From Actinernus sp. WN-2022 (taxonomy: Eukaryota; Cnidaria; Anthozoa; Actiniaria; Actinernidae), in NCBI GenBank assembly GCA_030867875.1, contig JAOWCC010001501.1:24859036-24923035 (forward strand): a DNA stretch of 64,000 bases. Direction: 5' to 3'. Positions 1 through 10,815 of the stretch are shown here, in pieces. Below the pieces are notes generated by a model, which was not told the DNA's origin, searched no databases, and worked only from the letters and a program-made list of their open reading frames with translations. The position numbers and the translations under genes are program-made. Each line of letters starts with the position of its first letter. The first letter of the stretch is position 1.

Positions 1-296
1 GTTTCCCGCGAGAAGAAACAAAGGCCGACACTTTTAACCCATCAGGATGCACTGAAGAATTGTATTTAACACGGTTCAAACTACTAAAAATACTAAAGCG
101 CAAGAGAACAAAAGACAACGTAATCGCATACCAGAACTTCGCGACTATAAATAGACACATGCACCATCTACTGTGTTAGGGGCCAACACAAGGGCCAGGA
201 ACACTCCTGTGTAATATACTCCTGGTACCTGTACTTTACAAATATGCAAAAACATCGATATCTCAAAATTTGATCGTAGAGTACTTAACGCTAATA
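1..296. other. Unassigned ASCC3 intronic sequence
   Basis: No exon, ORF of note or clear repeat structure was seen here. Confidence 0.4.
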
Positions 297-468
297 AGCG
301 ATTTTCATGATGTCATTTTACTGCAACTACCAGAATCCTTTTCAAATTCTTTTTCTCATTCAGATTTTCCGACTCCTTTGGGAATACCAAGACAATGATC
401 TAAATTAGAAAACGCGCAAAGGATTCTGGTAGTTGTAGTATGTGACGTCATCATGCAAATCGCCTATT
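297..468. mobile_element. MITE with about 45 bp inverted ends
   Basis: The left side (GCGATTTTCATGATG ... CTACCAGAATCCTTT) is repeated inverted at the right (AAAGGATTCTGGTAG ... CATGCAAATCGC). Short non-coding foldback in an ASCC3 intron. Confidence 0.7.
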
Positions 469-559
469 GAGCTTCGATGAACTCAGGAATGGTAAGGTAG
501 TGATGGTAATGTACGGTAGTGGTAAGGTAATGATAAGGTACCATTTTTGTTATTTCCAG

Positions 560-829
560 GCAATGATTGACGTGTCGGCAGACGGTGGCTGGCTGGCGAC
601 GTCTCTTCGTGTCATGCACATTGTTCAGATGGTTATTCAGGGTCGGTGGTTACACGACTGTACCTTGTTAACTCTACCCAGTGTTGAGCCGCAGCACCTG
701 TCGCTGTTCACCTCTGCTCGTGGAGAACCAATCCAGTGTCTCCCTGAGTTGCTTGACGTGGTTGGCGCAAAGCGAGATGTGTTAGACAAAATTCTGCGGT
801 CCTCCTTCACCAAACATGAACAGGAACAA
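560..829 (+). CDS. ASCC3: ASCC3 antepenultimate coding exon (C-terminal Sec63-like domain)
   Basis: ASCC3 is the large Ski2-like DNA/RNA helicase of the ASCC complex, known for unwinding alkylated DNA with ALKBH3 and for splitting collided ribosomes. This exon encodes 90 residues in phase 0 (starts AMIDVSADGGWL, contains QMVIQGRWLHD and CLPELLD), which match the helical part of the second Sec63-like domain. The acceptor is TTATTTCCAG before 560 and the donor is GTTAGT at 830. Length is a whole number of codons and joins in frame to the exon at 3908. An ATG exists further upstream (467), but it lies before the splice acceptor and is not the gene start. The rest of the gene lies outside the window to the left. 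Confidence 0.9.
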
Positions 830-844
830 GTTAGTGAAGTATCT

Positions 845-1175
845 TTGTTACTAACCTACGAACAGGGAGGAGGAAGGAGAGTCTGCACAGACGTACAATA
901 CAAATTGTCTGTTTGCACTTTGTTACTCAATCACTTTATTGTTTTACTATATGTTACGTTATGTGTGAATATATAGTTTTATATTTTATACATTTCTATA
1001 CACCAGGACATGTATCTTATTATAACAGTGTATCGACATTAGACACGAAACCAACGTAATTGGCTAACGCTGTGTTGGTTCTCCTGGCCTCTATGTTTTG
1101 TTTGTTGTGTATTTTACTTTATTCTATTTTGTATCTTCTATTATGGCCGAAGTAAGTAAATAAATAAATAAATTA
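845..1175 (+). mobile_element. Possible LINE/SINE 3' tail remnant
   Basis: AT-rich sequence ending TATGGCCGAAGTAAGTAAAT and further AAATA repeats, like the 3' tail of an RTE/L2-type non-LTR element. No coding motif remains. Confidence 0.35.
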
Positions 1176-1412
1176 CTCGGTGCATCCATATGTACTATAT
1201 ATGTGAGGTGGCGTATTTATACCATGGGCTATTTTTAGATTTTTTTCAAACAAATAAATGTGTTTCCTATGTTTTTTTTCACGATTAAATGGTTTTCTTT
1301 GTTCTAAAGAAAAACAATAACATCTGAGATAATAGCCTCTGATATAAGTATGAATATAGTATTCAGTATGAATAGTTAGTCTGTAATTATTAGTCTAATT
1401 TTATAGTACATG

Positions 1413-2258
1413 CTATCAGGAGCCCATTACCAGGAGCGTCCATCTCCCATACTATATCTTAGTTCATTACCCGGAGCGTCCATCTCCCATACTATATCTT
1501 AGTTCATTACCCGGAGCGTCCATCTCCCATACTATATCTTAGTTCATTACCAGGAGCGTCCATCTCCCATACTATATCTTAGTTCATTACCAGGAGCGTC
1601 CATCTCCCATACTATATCTTAGTTCATTACCAGGAGCGTCCATCTCCCATACTATATCTTAGTTCATTACCAGGAGCGTCCATCTCCCATACTATATCTT
1701 AGTTCATTACCCGGAGCGTCCATCTCCCATACTATATCTTAGTTCATTACCTGGAGCATCCATCTCCCATACTATATCTTAGTTCATTACGAGGAGCGTC
1801 CATCTCCCATACTATATTTTAGTTCATTACCTGGAGCGTCCATCTCCCATACTATATCTTAGTTCATTACCAGGAGCGTCCATCTCCCATACTATATCTT
1901 AGTTCATTACCAGGAGGGTCCATCTCCCATACTATATCTTAGTTCATTACCAGGAGCGTCCATCTCCCATACTATATCTTAGTTCATTACCAGGAGCGTC
2001 CATCTCCCATACTATATCTTAGTTCATTACCAGGAGCGTCGATCTCCCATACTATATCTTAGTTCATTACCAGGAGCGTCCATCTCCCATACTATATCTT
2101 AGTTCATTACCAGGAGCGTCCATCTCCCATACTATATCTTAGTTCATTACCAGGAGGGTCCATCTCCCATACTATATCTTAGTTCATTACCAGGAGCGTC
2201 CATCTCCCATACTATATCTTAGTTCATTACCCGGAGCGCCCATCTCCCATACTATACA
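1413..2258. repeat. 40 bp minisatellite, about 21 copies
   Basis: A 40 bp unit (CATCTCCCATACTATATCTT plus AGTTCATTACCAGGAGCGTC) repeats head to tail with almost no length change. Variation is concentrated at the CC/CA/CT/GA position before GGAGCG. It lies in an ASCC3 intron and abuts a foldback element at 2262. Confidence 0.95.
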
Positions 2259-2261
2259 CCT

Positions 2262-2672
2262 TGGGCTATTTATTATCCATTTTGTAAACTACAAAAGGCT
2301 GGGAATGAGTGTGCAAATTTAAACTAATTGTATTTTTTTATTGAACCCCACCACAAGAAAGACCACATCGAAATTTTTTTTGTTTACTAAAATATTTGAG
2401 TAAACAAGAACTGACAAGAAGTGTTTGAAAATTTGGGGTGACACCGTCCCCCAAACCATACTGAACTCTTATTTTTGTGATTGCTATTCAGTTCTTATTT
2501 ACTCAAACATCTTCAAATTCGTTCAACATACTAATTTATATGTAATGTTTCTTGTGGTGGGGTTCATTTAAAAACAATAAAATTTGTTATTAATTTTATT
2601 AAATTCGATTAAATTTATACACTCGGCCCCAGCCCTTTTACAGTTTACGAAAGGGCTAATAGAACCAGATTT
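2262..2672. mobile_element. Foldback MITE
   Basis: The left arm (GTAAACTACAAAAGGCTGGG, then GAACCCCACCACAAGAAA) is matched inverted on the right (TTTCTTGTGGTGGGGTTC ... CAGCCCTTTTACAGTTTACG). Arms are about 90 bp with some divergence. Confidence 0.75.
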
Positions 2673-2679
2673 CATTGTT

Positions 2680-3226
2680 TTATAAACAATTTACCTTCGT
2701 TTGACTTTATCGAAGTCCTTCTTAGGCCCCCGCACGAAGGACTTTTCCCACTTGCAGCGCGCCAAATTTACCAGTTGATTTTTCAATCGGAGGCGTGGCT
2801 TATGATGTACTAAGATTTGCCCAATCACAAAGCGTCAATTCTTCAGGCATTGTATGTTGACGTGTCAAGTCAGTTGACCGTGGATGTGGTTTTTACAATT
2901 TGAGTGTACTCATAAAGAGTTTGTCAAAGGCGCGAAATATAAGCTCCGCCCCTGAAACGTGTTTTCGCGCCAAAACATAATCCCCCGAAGTGAAACAAGT
3001 CGAACTTGCCTCGCTTCGATTCTCGCGCTCGCTTTTTGACCCAGTAATCGCTTACTCAGTGACTAAGCGAGTTCGACTTGGAGCAAGTCTATACCTTCTT
3101 TTGCTAGAGTGCGAACACTGAACGCATAAACGAACAGTACGATTTTAAATTATAATAATTGTATATATCATTATGACAATGATTACTTAACTATACATTT
3201 TATCCATTTGTCAAAAGCTAAATACT
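2680..3226. other. Unassigned ASCC3 intronic sequence
   Basis: Non-coding; a short repeat of GAAGTCC/GAAGGACTT near 2710-2745 and CGCGCC-containing sequence are present, but no recognisable gene or full element. Confidence 0.4.
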
Positions 3227-3227
3227 A

Positions 3228-3782
3228 AGGGCGCTTACATTTACGAGACCTAACTGGTCTGATGGGCCAGTTCTTAAAGTATGAACCTCCGAAAAGTTTG
3301 AATACTTCTGTGAAGAAAGTTTCGATTAACAGTGTATACTTTGTTCTTCGCTTGTTTGAAATCGTGTAAATTTGACCTTTGTTGATCCATGACCGCGTAA
3401 CTAAAAGCCTGGGTCGATTCCTGGGTAGACGTCATCTTGACGTCATATAATTAATTCGACTTTGCAATCATTTGAAGAAATACTTTAAATGTTGACTAAA
3501 CTGACTTTTTTCTTTACTAATAACTTAGAAACTGTGTATATTTTCTATGCATCGATGTTGTTGTGATAAGTATTCTCTGTAAGCCAAAACTTTCTTCACA
3601 GAAGTACTCAAAACGTTTCGAAGGTTCATAGCTATAAAACTTGCAAGAAGGGTTATAGGTACTTTAAATGGAACGCGTCAGTTCTAGGAACCGACTGGAC
3701 TAGTTCTCAGAACTGACAGGTTCCAAATAAGAACTCGCCTATCAGACCACTGAATCAGTTCGCGTAAATGGAAAGCGCCCTA
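3228..3782. mobile_element. TIR element AGGGCGCTT with another foldback inside
   Basis: Outer ends AGGGCGCTTACATTTACG and CGTAAATGGAAAGCGCCCT are inverted copies. The interior (about 3290-3665) is a copy of the foldback family seen intact at 10230-10815, so one element contains or has captured another. Confidence 0.7.
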
Positions 3783-3907
3783 AGACACTTAAATAAAGCG
3801 ATTGTTTGATAATCGATTGATTGTTCACCGTGTGAGGCTCTGAAACACTTAGCATTCGTTCATGGGATCAATGCATGAAGTTGAACTTTCTTGTTGTTCT
3901 GTTGCAG

Positions 3908-4111
3908 GTATTTAGCGTCCTGAAGCGCTTACCAATGCTAAGTGTGTCGATAAAGCTGCGAGGGGCCTGGTGCGAAGGTGAAGGCGCCCAAAAGAAGGAG
4001 AAAGCCATCAAGACAGATGTATCGGGTCGTCATGACAACTGGGTCTCAGTTCACGCTGACCAGGAGTATGCTGTCAAAGTGACGCTAAATCGTTTGACCT
4101 CCCAACCAAGG
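3908..4111 (+). CDS. ASCC3: ASCC3 penultimate coding exon
   Basis: Sixty-eight codons in phase 0, running from VFSVLKRLP through SVSIKLRGAW and WVSVHADQEYAVKV to SQPR. It matches the start of the immunoglobulin-like beta-sandwich that ends the ASCC3 Sec63-like domain. The acceptor is TTGTTGCAG before 3908 and the donor is GTAAGA at 4112. A TTAA-flanked MITE begins only 36 bp after the donor. The exon joins in frame to 560-829 and to 9056-9361; the introns are about 3.1 and 4.9 kb and are filled with repeats. Confidence 0.92.
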
Positions 4112-4147
4112 GTAAGATCGATCACAATAGTGAGACCTGCGACTTAA

Positions 4148-4455
4148 AGGAGCAGTGTCACGATTAGTATTCATGCCCAAAGTTTTGAAAATGCGTCAGG
4201 CGGACAAGAAATCAAAAGATGTGACAGAAGTAGAAGTCTGTGAGTAATCCGTTTGCATCGGCGTATTTTCACGATATCTCGAGCCGAAATTGCTTTAAAA
4301 CTATACTTCAGTATTATATGGTTAGGTTTGATGTTATATTTTTATAAAGCAGCATTTTATTTATTTCAATCGAAAGGGAAATTTGCAGCGGCGCGTGACA
4401 TAGCGTGATTTTGCCATTGTCTATAACAACCAATCAGAATCGTGACACTGCTCCT
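4148..4455. mobile_element. TTAA-flanked MITE (AGGAGCAGTGTCACG family)
   Basis: Ends AGGAGCAGTGTCACG and CGTGACACTGCTCCT are inverted repeats and both flanks are TTAA, the target preference of piggyBac-type transposases. A relative is at 37237-37527. It begins 36 bp beyond the ASCC3 exon donor. Confidence 0.8.
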
Positions 4456-5514
4456 TTAACGTGACCGCTGGATTAGAAAGGACTTAGCGAAATCGGATCC
4501 CTAGACAACACGTTTTGTGCTAATCAGAGCATTCTTAGCTTAAGCGTTCTAGCAGAGGGGAGGGGGTCGGGTCGGGGTGGTTCACGTACGTTGAGATGTT
4601 AATGATTATCGAATTTTTTTACTTATGAACCTTTGAAAGGTTTTGAGTACTTCTGCGAAGAAATTTTTGGTTTACAAAGAATACTTTATGTTCTACGCTT
4701 GTTTGAAATGCTGAAAAATTGACCTTTCCTGACCCATGACTGCGTTAGAAAAAGCCTGGGTCGATTCCCGGGTAGACGTCTGTATCACCGCTAAATGTAA
4801 TAACGATCAACCGTAAATGTAATAACCGTAAATGTAATAAAAAAGCTAACCGTAAATGTAATAAAAATCAACAGGAAATGTAATAACACTTTGGACTCTG
4901 AAAAGTACACAACGTTCCCAAATATAAGACAAATATCCGAAGTCAATCAAATTTGTGACGTAATCAACCACGTGACTATAAGGAATCGCTTATAATTCGC
5001 TTAGCGGGATCAACAACAAACCAATCAAACTTGTATACAGCATTCCCCAACATAAGGCAAACAAAAAACGACAATCAAGTAGTGTCGTCATCAATCACGT
5101 TACTTCATAAGGAATCGCTTATAACTTGCTTTGGGATGAACAATAAAACAACCAAATTTGTTAGCAACGTTCTTCAACTCAAGACGAGCATCAAATAGCT
5201 TGAGTCAAATATCACGTTTTGCAGAGCGTGTATGTTGCTGTTTAAAGCGTCTTGTTTTTATTTTCAAGGCTCACTTTACGTCTAGCATTTTCTAAATAAT
5301 CGCTTATAAACTCACTTGAGCATAGCGTTCCTAAACAGAAGGCAAACATTTGACGTGCGTCGAATTGTGTGACGCCATAATCGAAGTTTTGCTGGGCGAG
5401 TGTGATGCTGTACAGCTCGGTGTCCATAGCACGATTTCACAGCATAACAGTGCAGTTTAACTAATCGTACTTTTATTATGTGGATTATACAAACTATGAA
5501 CGCTACCAAGTAAT

Positions 5515-5745
5515 TACATGCCTCTCTATCAACAGTACTGAATATATAAGGTAAGTCACAAAACGCGAGAGCCTTATGTCCCCTTGAGACATAAAGGATA
5601 GTGCAGATTTCGTATGATGTCCGTTGCCTGCCGTAACCGTGTTGTGCCGTTTTTCTGTAATTTGATTGGAGCAGCAGGGTAAAAACAATGGGAAACCATT
5701 TCAATGTCACGGCATGCCGTACAGTAACCGTGCTGTAGTCAGTGC
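5515..5745 (-). repeat. Diverged dispersed repeat, second copy at 55768-55990
   Basis: Read on the minus strand, this matches 55768-55990 on plus (shared GGCATGCC-TGACATTGAAATGG and TCCAATCAA-TTACA blocks). Class unknown. Confidence 0.5.
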
Positions 5746-5899
5746 TGTAGTTTTTTCCCATGCACTCATACGAAATCTGCTCTAAGTAATAGAGTACAAC
5801 ACAAAAGATACTCATCCTGGACAATAGCCTATCTACTTAGAGCTTGTTAATCTGATTCATGATGATTCTGATTCTGTGATTATTTTGTCCTTGAAACAA

Positions 5900-7190
5900 T
5901 CATGCAAGCCTTGAAATAACGTATATATTCTGAACAAGAAATGCAGTTTTGTAGTACAAAACCATCACTCTACTGGCAACAATTGATCCTCTTTCGTTAA
6001 ACATAACAAGTGATATAAACAAACCACGGCCTATAACAACCTGCCCACTCAAATTTACCGTTCCTTTCTTTTCCATTTTATGTGCCGTACGCACATCCAA
6101 GCTTGCTTTCCAGTAAACAGCAAGCATTCCCACGCATAAAGCCATATTTTGCTGTCGATGTTCTTCAGCTCTTCGATGATGCCACTACCTCGACCAAAGC
6201 GTTTAAGCAGGCTGAGCATGTTGTGAAACCCTGGAGTCATATCACAACGTATATGGACTTGGGGAAATTGTCGTTGGTAGGGCATCACGACAGCACTCTT
6301 CTGAACCGCCTGCAGACATTGTACAGGTGACCGTATGTGTTAACCAGACACCGACTGGTGAGTCCAGAAAGAGTGTAGTCTACAATCATTTCAAGAATCT
6401 CATCCGGAAGAGCCGCTAAGCTCGGGTGCATCGGCACCGGGTAATGATCGTCACGTGATTTGCAGTGCTCTGCAACAGTAGATATCGCATCAGTTGACAC
6501 AAAGGGGGTGTTCTCACCGGTTTCACCTTCCTGCTCGATACTATCTTCGTCAGCTTGGTCATGTACCTCTGTGTCGTCACGTGATTTGCAGTGCTGTGCG
6601 ACAATAGATACCGCATCAGATGACAGAGATGGGTTGTTGTTACCGATCTCACCTTCCTGATCAATATATGTATCAGCCTCATGGTCATTTGGCATCACGG
6701 ATGCTGCATCTCCTTCTGGCATTCCGTTAGCACTGCTTGTGCTATCGGCATGAAGTTGGTCATTTGCAGCTAGACTGACATAGTGAATGCCATGCTGCTC
6801 AGCAAAATGTCCCAGGGCAAAACTCGCCACTGGTGCTGAATGCTGTGGCAGGATATGGACTTAGTCCATCAGGGCCTAGAGAAGAGACGATTACAAGTTC
6901 TATTTGATACAGGTCCGCGGCCGCTTGCAAAGTCAGTCAGTCGCCGTATGTGCCGTATGTTACCATATTGACAAGATACTGGTTCCACAGCACTACGACG
7001 TACAGTTCCAACGGAAAGCCGTCCACATCATTGGGATTACCCTCCAAATATCTGCAGATCTCTTCGCGCAAAGTCGGCCTTGGAGATCCGAAGATACCAA
7101 TACTACTGGGATGGTGCGCAATAGCAGCGAACTGGCAGTTACTCCTCATATACGTCAGAAGACTTCAACGGAATAAATATTTTTTCTGGG
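5900..7190 (-). pseudogene. Decayed OTU cysteine-protease plus F-box-like gene in a transposon
   Basis: On the minus strand the order is: an OTU-like domain with the Cys box SNCQFAAIAHH (7149 down), DGFPLELYVVVLWNQYL, then LTLQAAADLYQIELVIVSS, and the His box HFAEQHGIHYVSLA (near 6780); next an acidic segment with an internally duplicated block ending AEHCKSRDD / AQHCKSRDD; then an F-box-like motif LPDEILEMIVDYTLSG ... NVCRRFRRV (about 6300-6410). A further frame (6288 to about 5900) continues with FPQVHIRCD. An in-frame TGA after YGTYGD, a frameshift before QHSAPVASF and another after the F-box show it is broken. OTU proteases cleave ubiquitin-like chains and F-box proteins recruit substrates to SCF ligases; OTU domains are also known in some transposons such as Helentrons. 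Here the gene is probably element cargo. Confidence 0.65.
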
Positions 7191-7289
7191 GTCTCACTGT
7201 TGATGTATTCTACTAATATCCAGGAAGTAGTTTCTGCGCCTATAACTGGATGTCTATATACATACATTATATTCAAATATATAATGGTT

Positions 7290-8165
7290 AATGGAGCAAG
7301 CTCTCCAATGTGTCCAGTGCCAAGCTTTTAGGCCTTGAAATTGATGAGGAACTTTCCTTTTTGCCGCATATCGATAAACTGTGTAAGAAACTCTCGCAAC
7401 GTATAGGTATCTTAAGGAAAATTAGAAGCTGTTTTACCTTACAAACAGAGAATCTTATTCTATAATAGTATGATAAGACCTATAATGAATTATGTAAATG
7501 TTATCTGGATAAGTTGTGATAAACTAAGTTTAGTGTTGAAGCTACAAAAGCGAGCCGCGAGGGTGATCCTCAATGCCGATCATCAAGCACCTTCTGTTGC
7601 GCTTTTTAACCAGCTGAAGTGGCTACCTTTTTATGAGGATCGTATTTAAATGGCTGCAGGGTGAGGTGCCTTTATATCTGACAAATCTACTCAAATTGAA
7701 CAGTGATTTACATGAGCGACATACAAGATACTCTAATTTTAACTTAGTATGTCCTAGATTTAATAGACAGACTGAGGGAGGAAGGACTTTTAATGTTACA
7801 ACATGCCAGCTTTGGAACCGTCTACCATTATCGTTAAGACAGAAAGAATCTATCAGCTCCTTTAAGAGTTCTATATGGAGTTATGTTTTTAGGCAGCAAC
7901 AATCTCTAAATCATTTTATTGTATAGTTGGCAGTCTGTCATTTTCTATTTTATTATTAATATTATAGGTATTGTACAAAGTATATATATATAGTATAATA
8001 ATATTTTAATGAGGTTGTGTATTTATCTCGTTTTTATCTTATATATAGTTTTGTAATTTAGCTTTTTATATAACTAGTTTGTATTGTCAGTTATTGAGGG
8101 CCACAAGTTTGTTAGCTTTGCTATTTAGCGCTACCCTCTTTAAATAAAGACTTATTATTATTCTC
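7290..8165 (+). mobile_element. LINE 3' fragment (CR1/L2-like reverse transcriptase C-terminus)
   Basis: Frames encode LLGLEIDEELSFLPHIDKLC and, later, TCQLWNRLPLSLRQKESISS, the typical C-terminal region of CR1/jockey-clade ORF2. It ends in AATAAAGACTTATTATTATT, a microsatellite-type tail. Several frameshifts; 5' truncated. It lies inside the 4781-8605 element. Confidence 0.75.
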
Positions 8166-8730
8166 TAGAATAACTGATCAGTCCAGACATCAATCATATA
8201 AGTCCACAAAACTTAAATCATTACTACCTGCGGTGTAGGTGGATGGGTAAAATAATGTTTGTTTTATTGTTCATTCCAAAGCAAGTTATAAGCGATTACT
8301 TATGTAGTCACGTGATTGATGACGTCACTCTACTTGATTGTCGTCTGTTTGTCTTGTGTTGGGGAATGTTGTATACAAGTTTGATTGGTTTGTGGTTTAT
8401 CCCGCTAAGCGAATTATAAGCGATTCCTTATAAAGTCACGTGGTTAATCACGTCACACATTTAAATGACTTCGGATATTTGTCTTATATTTGGGAACGTT
8501 GTGTACTTTTCCGAGTCCAAAGTGTTATTACATTTCCTGTTGATTTTTATTACATTTACGGTTAGTATTACATTTGCTGGCGTTATTACATTTAGCGGTG
8601 ATACAGACGTCATCTAATTAATTCGAATATTTAGCATTTCGTCTAAAATTACTTTTTTTCTTTACTAACAACTCGCAAACTGTACAACATGTTGTTGTGA
8701 GAAAGGCGCCATGGAGGATAATGCATTAAT

Positions 8731-8878
8731 AGAGGTAATCAGCTAACTCTGGAGAATTGACTCTTTGAAAATTAATTTTATTGAGATAGGCACGACTGCA
8801 TTATGATTAGAATGAAAAAGGAATAATTCCCCAGAGTAGCATCTGTTTACATCACATGATTAGCCGATTACCTCTGTG
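8731..8878. mobile_element. Small MITE
   Basis: Ends AGAGGTAATCAGCTAA and TTAGCCGATTACCTCT are inverted repeats. Nested in the right half of the foldback split by the OTU element. Confidence 0.65.
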
Positions 8879-9055
8879 GATGACCTCTACCCGGGAATAG
8901 ACCAAATTTCGTTTCGCAGAAGTACTCAAAACCTTTCAAAGGTTCACAGGTAGAAAAATATCAAGAAGGGTTAGAAGCACTTTAAAGACGATTCCTCCAA
9001 TCAAGAACGTTATACACAATAAGGATTCGACAGTTTCTCAATTTTTATTTTTCAG

Positions 9056-9361
9056 GGGCACGAGGCCAAAGTTCACGCCCCGTTCTTTCCAAAGACTAAG
9101 AGCGAGGGCTGGTGGTTAGTGGTGGGTGATACGAACTCCGGAGAGTTGGTTGCGCTCAAGAGAATCAGCTTGGTGCGTGCCACAACCAACGCAGCTCTGT
9201 CTTTTTATACTCCCGAAGAGGAAGGGAGAAAGATCTATACACTGTACCTGATGAGCGACTCGTATCTGGGACTCGACCAGCAATACGATATACACCTGGA
9301 GGTTATACAGGCAGATATCGCCAGCCAGTTTCTAACAGAAGTTTCGTTAGAAGGAAAGTGA
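9056..9361 (+). CDS. ASCC3: ASCC3 last coding exon with stop codon
   Basis: The terminal exon encodes 101 residues and a TGA at 9359-9361. It opens with GHEAKVHAPFFPKTKSEGWW, then has VALKRISLVR and the well conserved IYTLYLMSDSYLGLDQQYD segment typical of ASCC3 and Brr2-type Sec63 domains. The acceptor is TTTTTCAG before 9056 after a T-rich tract. The segment is intact, so the gene looks functional. A candidate AATAAA lies near 10030, about 670 bp past the stop. HELLS ends convergently 2.3 kb downstream. Confidence 0.93.
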   Translation, partial: GHEAKVHAPFFPKTKSEGWWLVVGDTNSGELVALKRISLVRATTNAALSFYTPEEEGRKIYTLYLMSDSYLGLDQQYDIHLEVIQADIASQFLTEVSLEGK

Positions 9362-9579
9362 AGAATTTTAAATTTGAATTCAGAGATTATATCATGACAT
9401 CGAAGAACGCGCCTCCGGAGTCGGGGTTTATGAGCCCAGCGCGCGCATGTCCTATTTCCCGCCGAAACAGAAAACAAGAGTAATCACCCCTGGACGTACG
9501 CGTAAAATGTTTAACGAAAAACAAGAAAACTACTTCCTGTTAGTCTTAGCTTGTAATTCACTGTAAGTAGTAGCATGAA

Positions 9580-9684
9580 ATTAGTGATTAAATTTCCCCG
9601 ATCCGAGGGAGGATTTGTGGAAGTGTCGACGCGGGAGTTGGAGGGACTTTACAGATCCTCTCGAGGGGAAATTTAATCACTAAT
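9580..9684. mobile_element. Short palindromic MITE
   Basis: ATTAGTGATTAAATTTCCCC and GGGGAAATTTAATCACTAAT are perfect 20 bp inverted ends 105 bp apart overall, in the presumed ASCC3 3' UTR/downstream region. Confidence 0.75.
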
Positions 9685-10229
9685 TTCTCGAAATGTCATG
9701 CTATTGTCACCGAGGAACGGACAAAGTTCTGCCTAAACTAGAGACGTCGCAGTTGAGTTCGCTAGTAGACTAATTCCTCCAATCCGATTGGTTACCCTAG
9801 TTATCGATAGCCCATGGTAGAGAAAAACCGCACGCATTTTCACGAAATATTTTTTTCAACTAGTTTATTTCTATTAATTTCTACTATCCGGCTAGTTATA
9901 CTAAAATAATTAGACCTCTCGCCCTCATGGGCTACGAGTTAAATAGCCCATTTGGCTGCGCCTTGTGGGCTATTGACTCGTAGTCCAGGTCAATTGTTAA
10001 AGAGACAAGTGATTTGAGTTATCGCATGAAATAAAGTGACTTTAACTATGAAATAGTGTGGTTGTCTAAATGGAGAGCGCAGTCATGACACAAGTTTTAC
10101 ACTTAATTAGCACAATTCTTTGTTTTCTATTAGTGATTTAACAAAACCCGTGAGAGATTATACACTAATTTCATTGTTTCCTTAAGTGTTATTGCCTATT
10201 AGAGATTGACTAATAGATTGTTCATGGGT

Positions 10230-10815
10230 AAAAAAGTGCCTATAACCTTTTTGCAATTTTTATACCTATTGAACCTGCGAAAAGTTGACTACTTCTGTGA
10301 AAAAAAAGATTTGGTTTACAGTGAATACTTTCAGTTCTACGCTTGTTTGAAATCGTGTAAATGTAACCTTTGCCGATTCATGACCGCATAAGTAAAGCCT
10401 GGGTTGATTCCTGTATAACGTCATATTGATGTCATCTCATTAATGTTTTCTCTGGCACCTTTCTATTACAACAATATCGATGTATAGAAAATATACCCAG
10501 TTTGAGAGTTTTTATAAGGAAAAATGTCATTTTAGTCTAAATGTATTGCAAAGTCTAATTACTCGAGCCAGGCCTTCGGCCGAGGCACGAGTCAAGTTTC
10601 GCAAGTCTTTTTTATTAATTATACGACGCACATACAGGAATCGACCCAGGCTTTTACTTACGCGGTCATGGATCAGGCCACATTTACACGATTTCAAACA
10701 AGCGTAGAACAGAAAGTATTCACTGTAAACCAAAAAAATTTTCACAGATGTAGTCTAAACGTTTCGAAGGTTCAATAGGTATAAAACTTGCAAAAAGGTT
10801 ATAGGCACTTTAAGT
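10230..10815. mobile_element. Foldback element, intact member (AAAGTGCCTATAACC ends)
   Basis: Arms of about 200 bp begin AAAGTGCCTATAACC and end GGTTATAGGCACTTT, with inner blocks GACTACTTCTGTGAA, TTCTACGCTTGTTTGAAATC and CCTGGGTTGATTCCTG inverted in the other arm. Relatives lie at 3290-3665, 4617-4780/8606-8990, 45862-46384 and 60717-61294. Confidence 0.85.

Larger units (their letters stand above)
4781..8605. mobile_element. 3.8 kb transposon with about 350 bp terminal inverted repeats
   Basis: Left end TGTATCACCGCTAAATGTAA and its inverted copy at the right extend as diverged inverted repeats over about 350 bp (4781-5155 and 8255-8605). Both ends contain arrays of AAATGTAATAA. It is flanked by GACGTC on both sides; because that target is itself palindromic, duplication and TIR cannot be fully separated. 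The interior holds a decayed OTU/F-box gene (minus strand) and a LINE 3' fragment. No transposase was recognised. Confidence 0.85.
4617..8990. mobile_element. Foldback (TAAAGTGCCTATAACC family) split by the 4781-8605 element
   Basis: The halves 4617-4780 (GAGTACTTCTG... to GACGTC) and 8606-8990 (GACGTCATC... to CAGAAGTACTCAAAACC) together match the 10230-10815 element. They are separated by a 3.8 kb insertion. A smaller MITE (8731-8878) sits in the right half. Confidence 0.75.

Noticed and set aside
1413..2258. Regular 40 bp repeats resembling a CRISPR array
   Set aside because: There are no unique spacers: the whole 40 bp unit is repeated, and it lies in an intron of an animal gene.
5312..5824. 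170-codon minus-strand frame
   Set aside because: No recognisable domain, and it overlaps a dispersed non-coding repeat related to 55768-55990.
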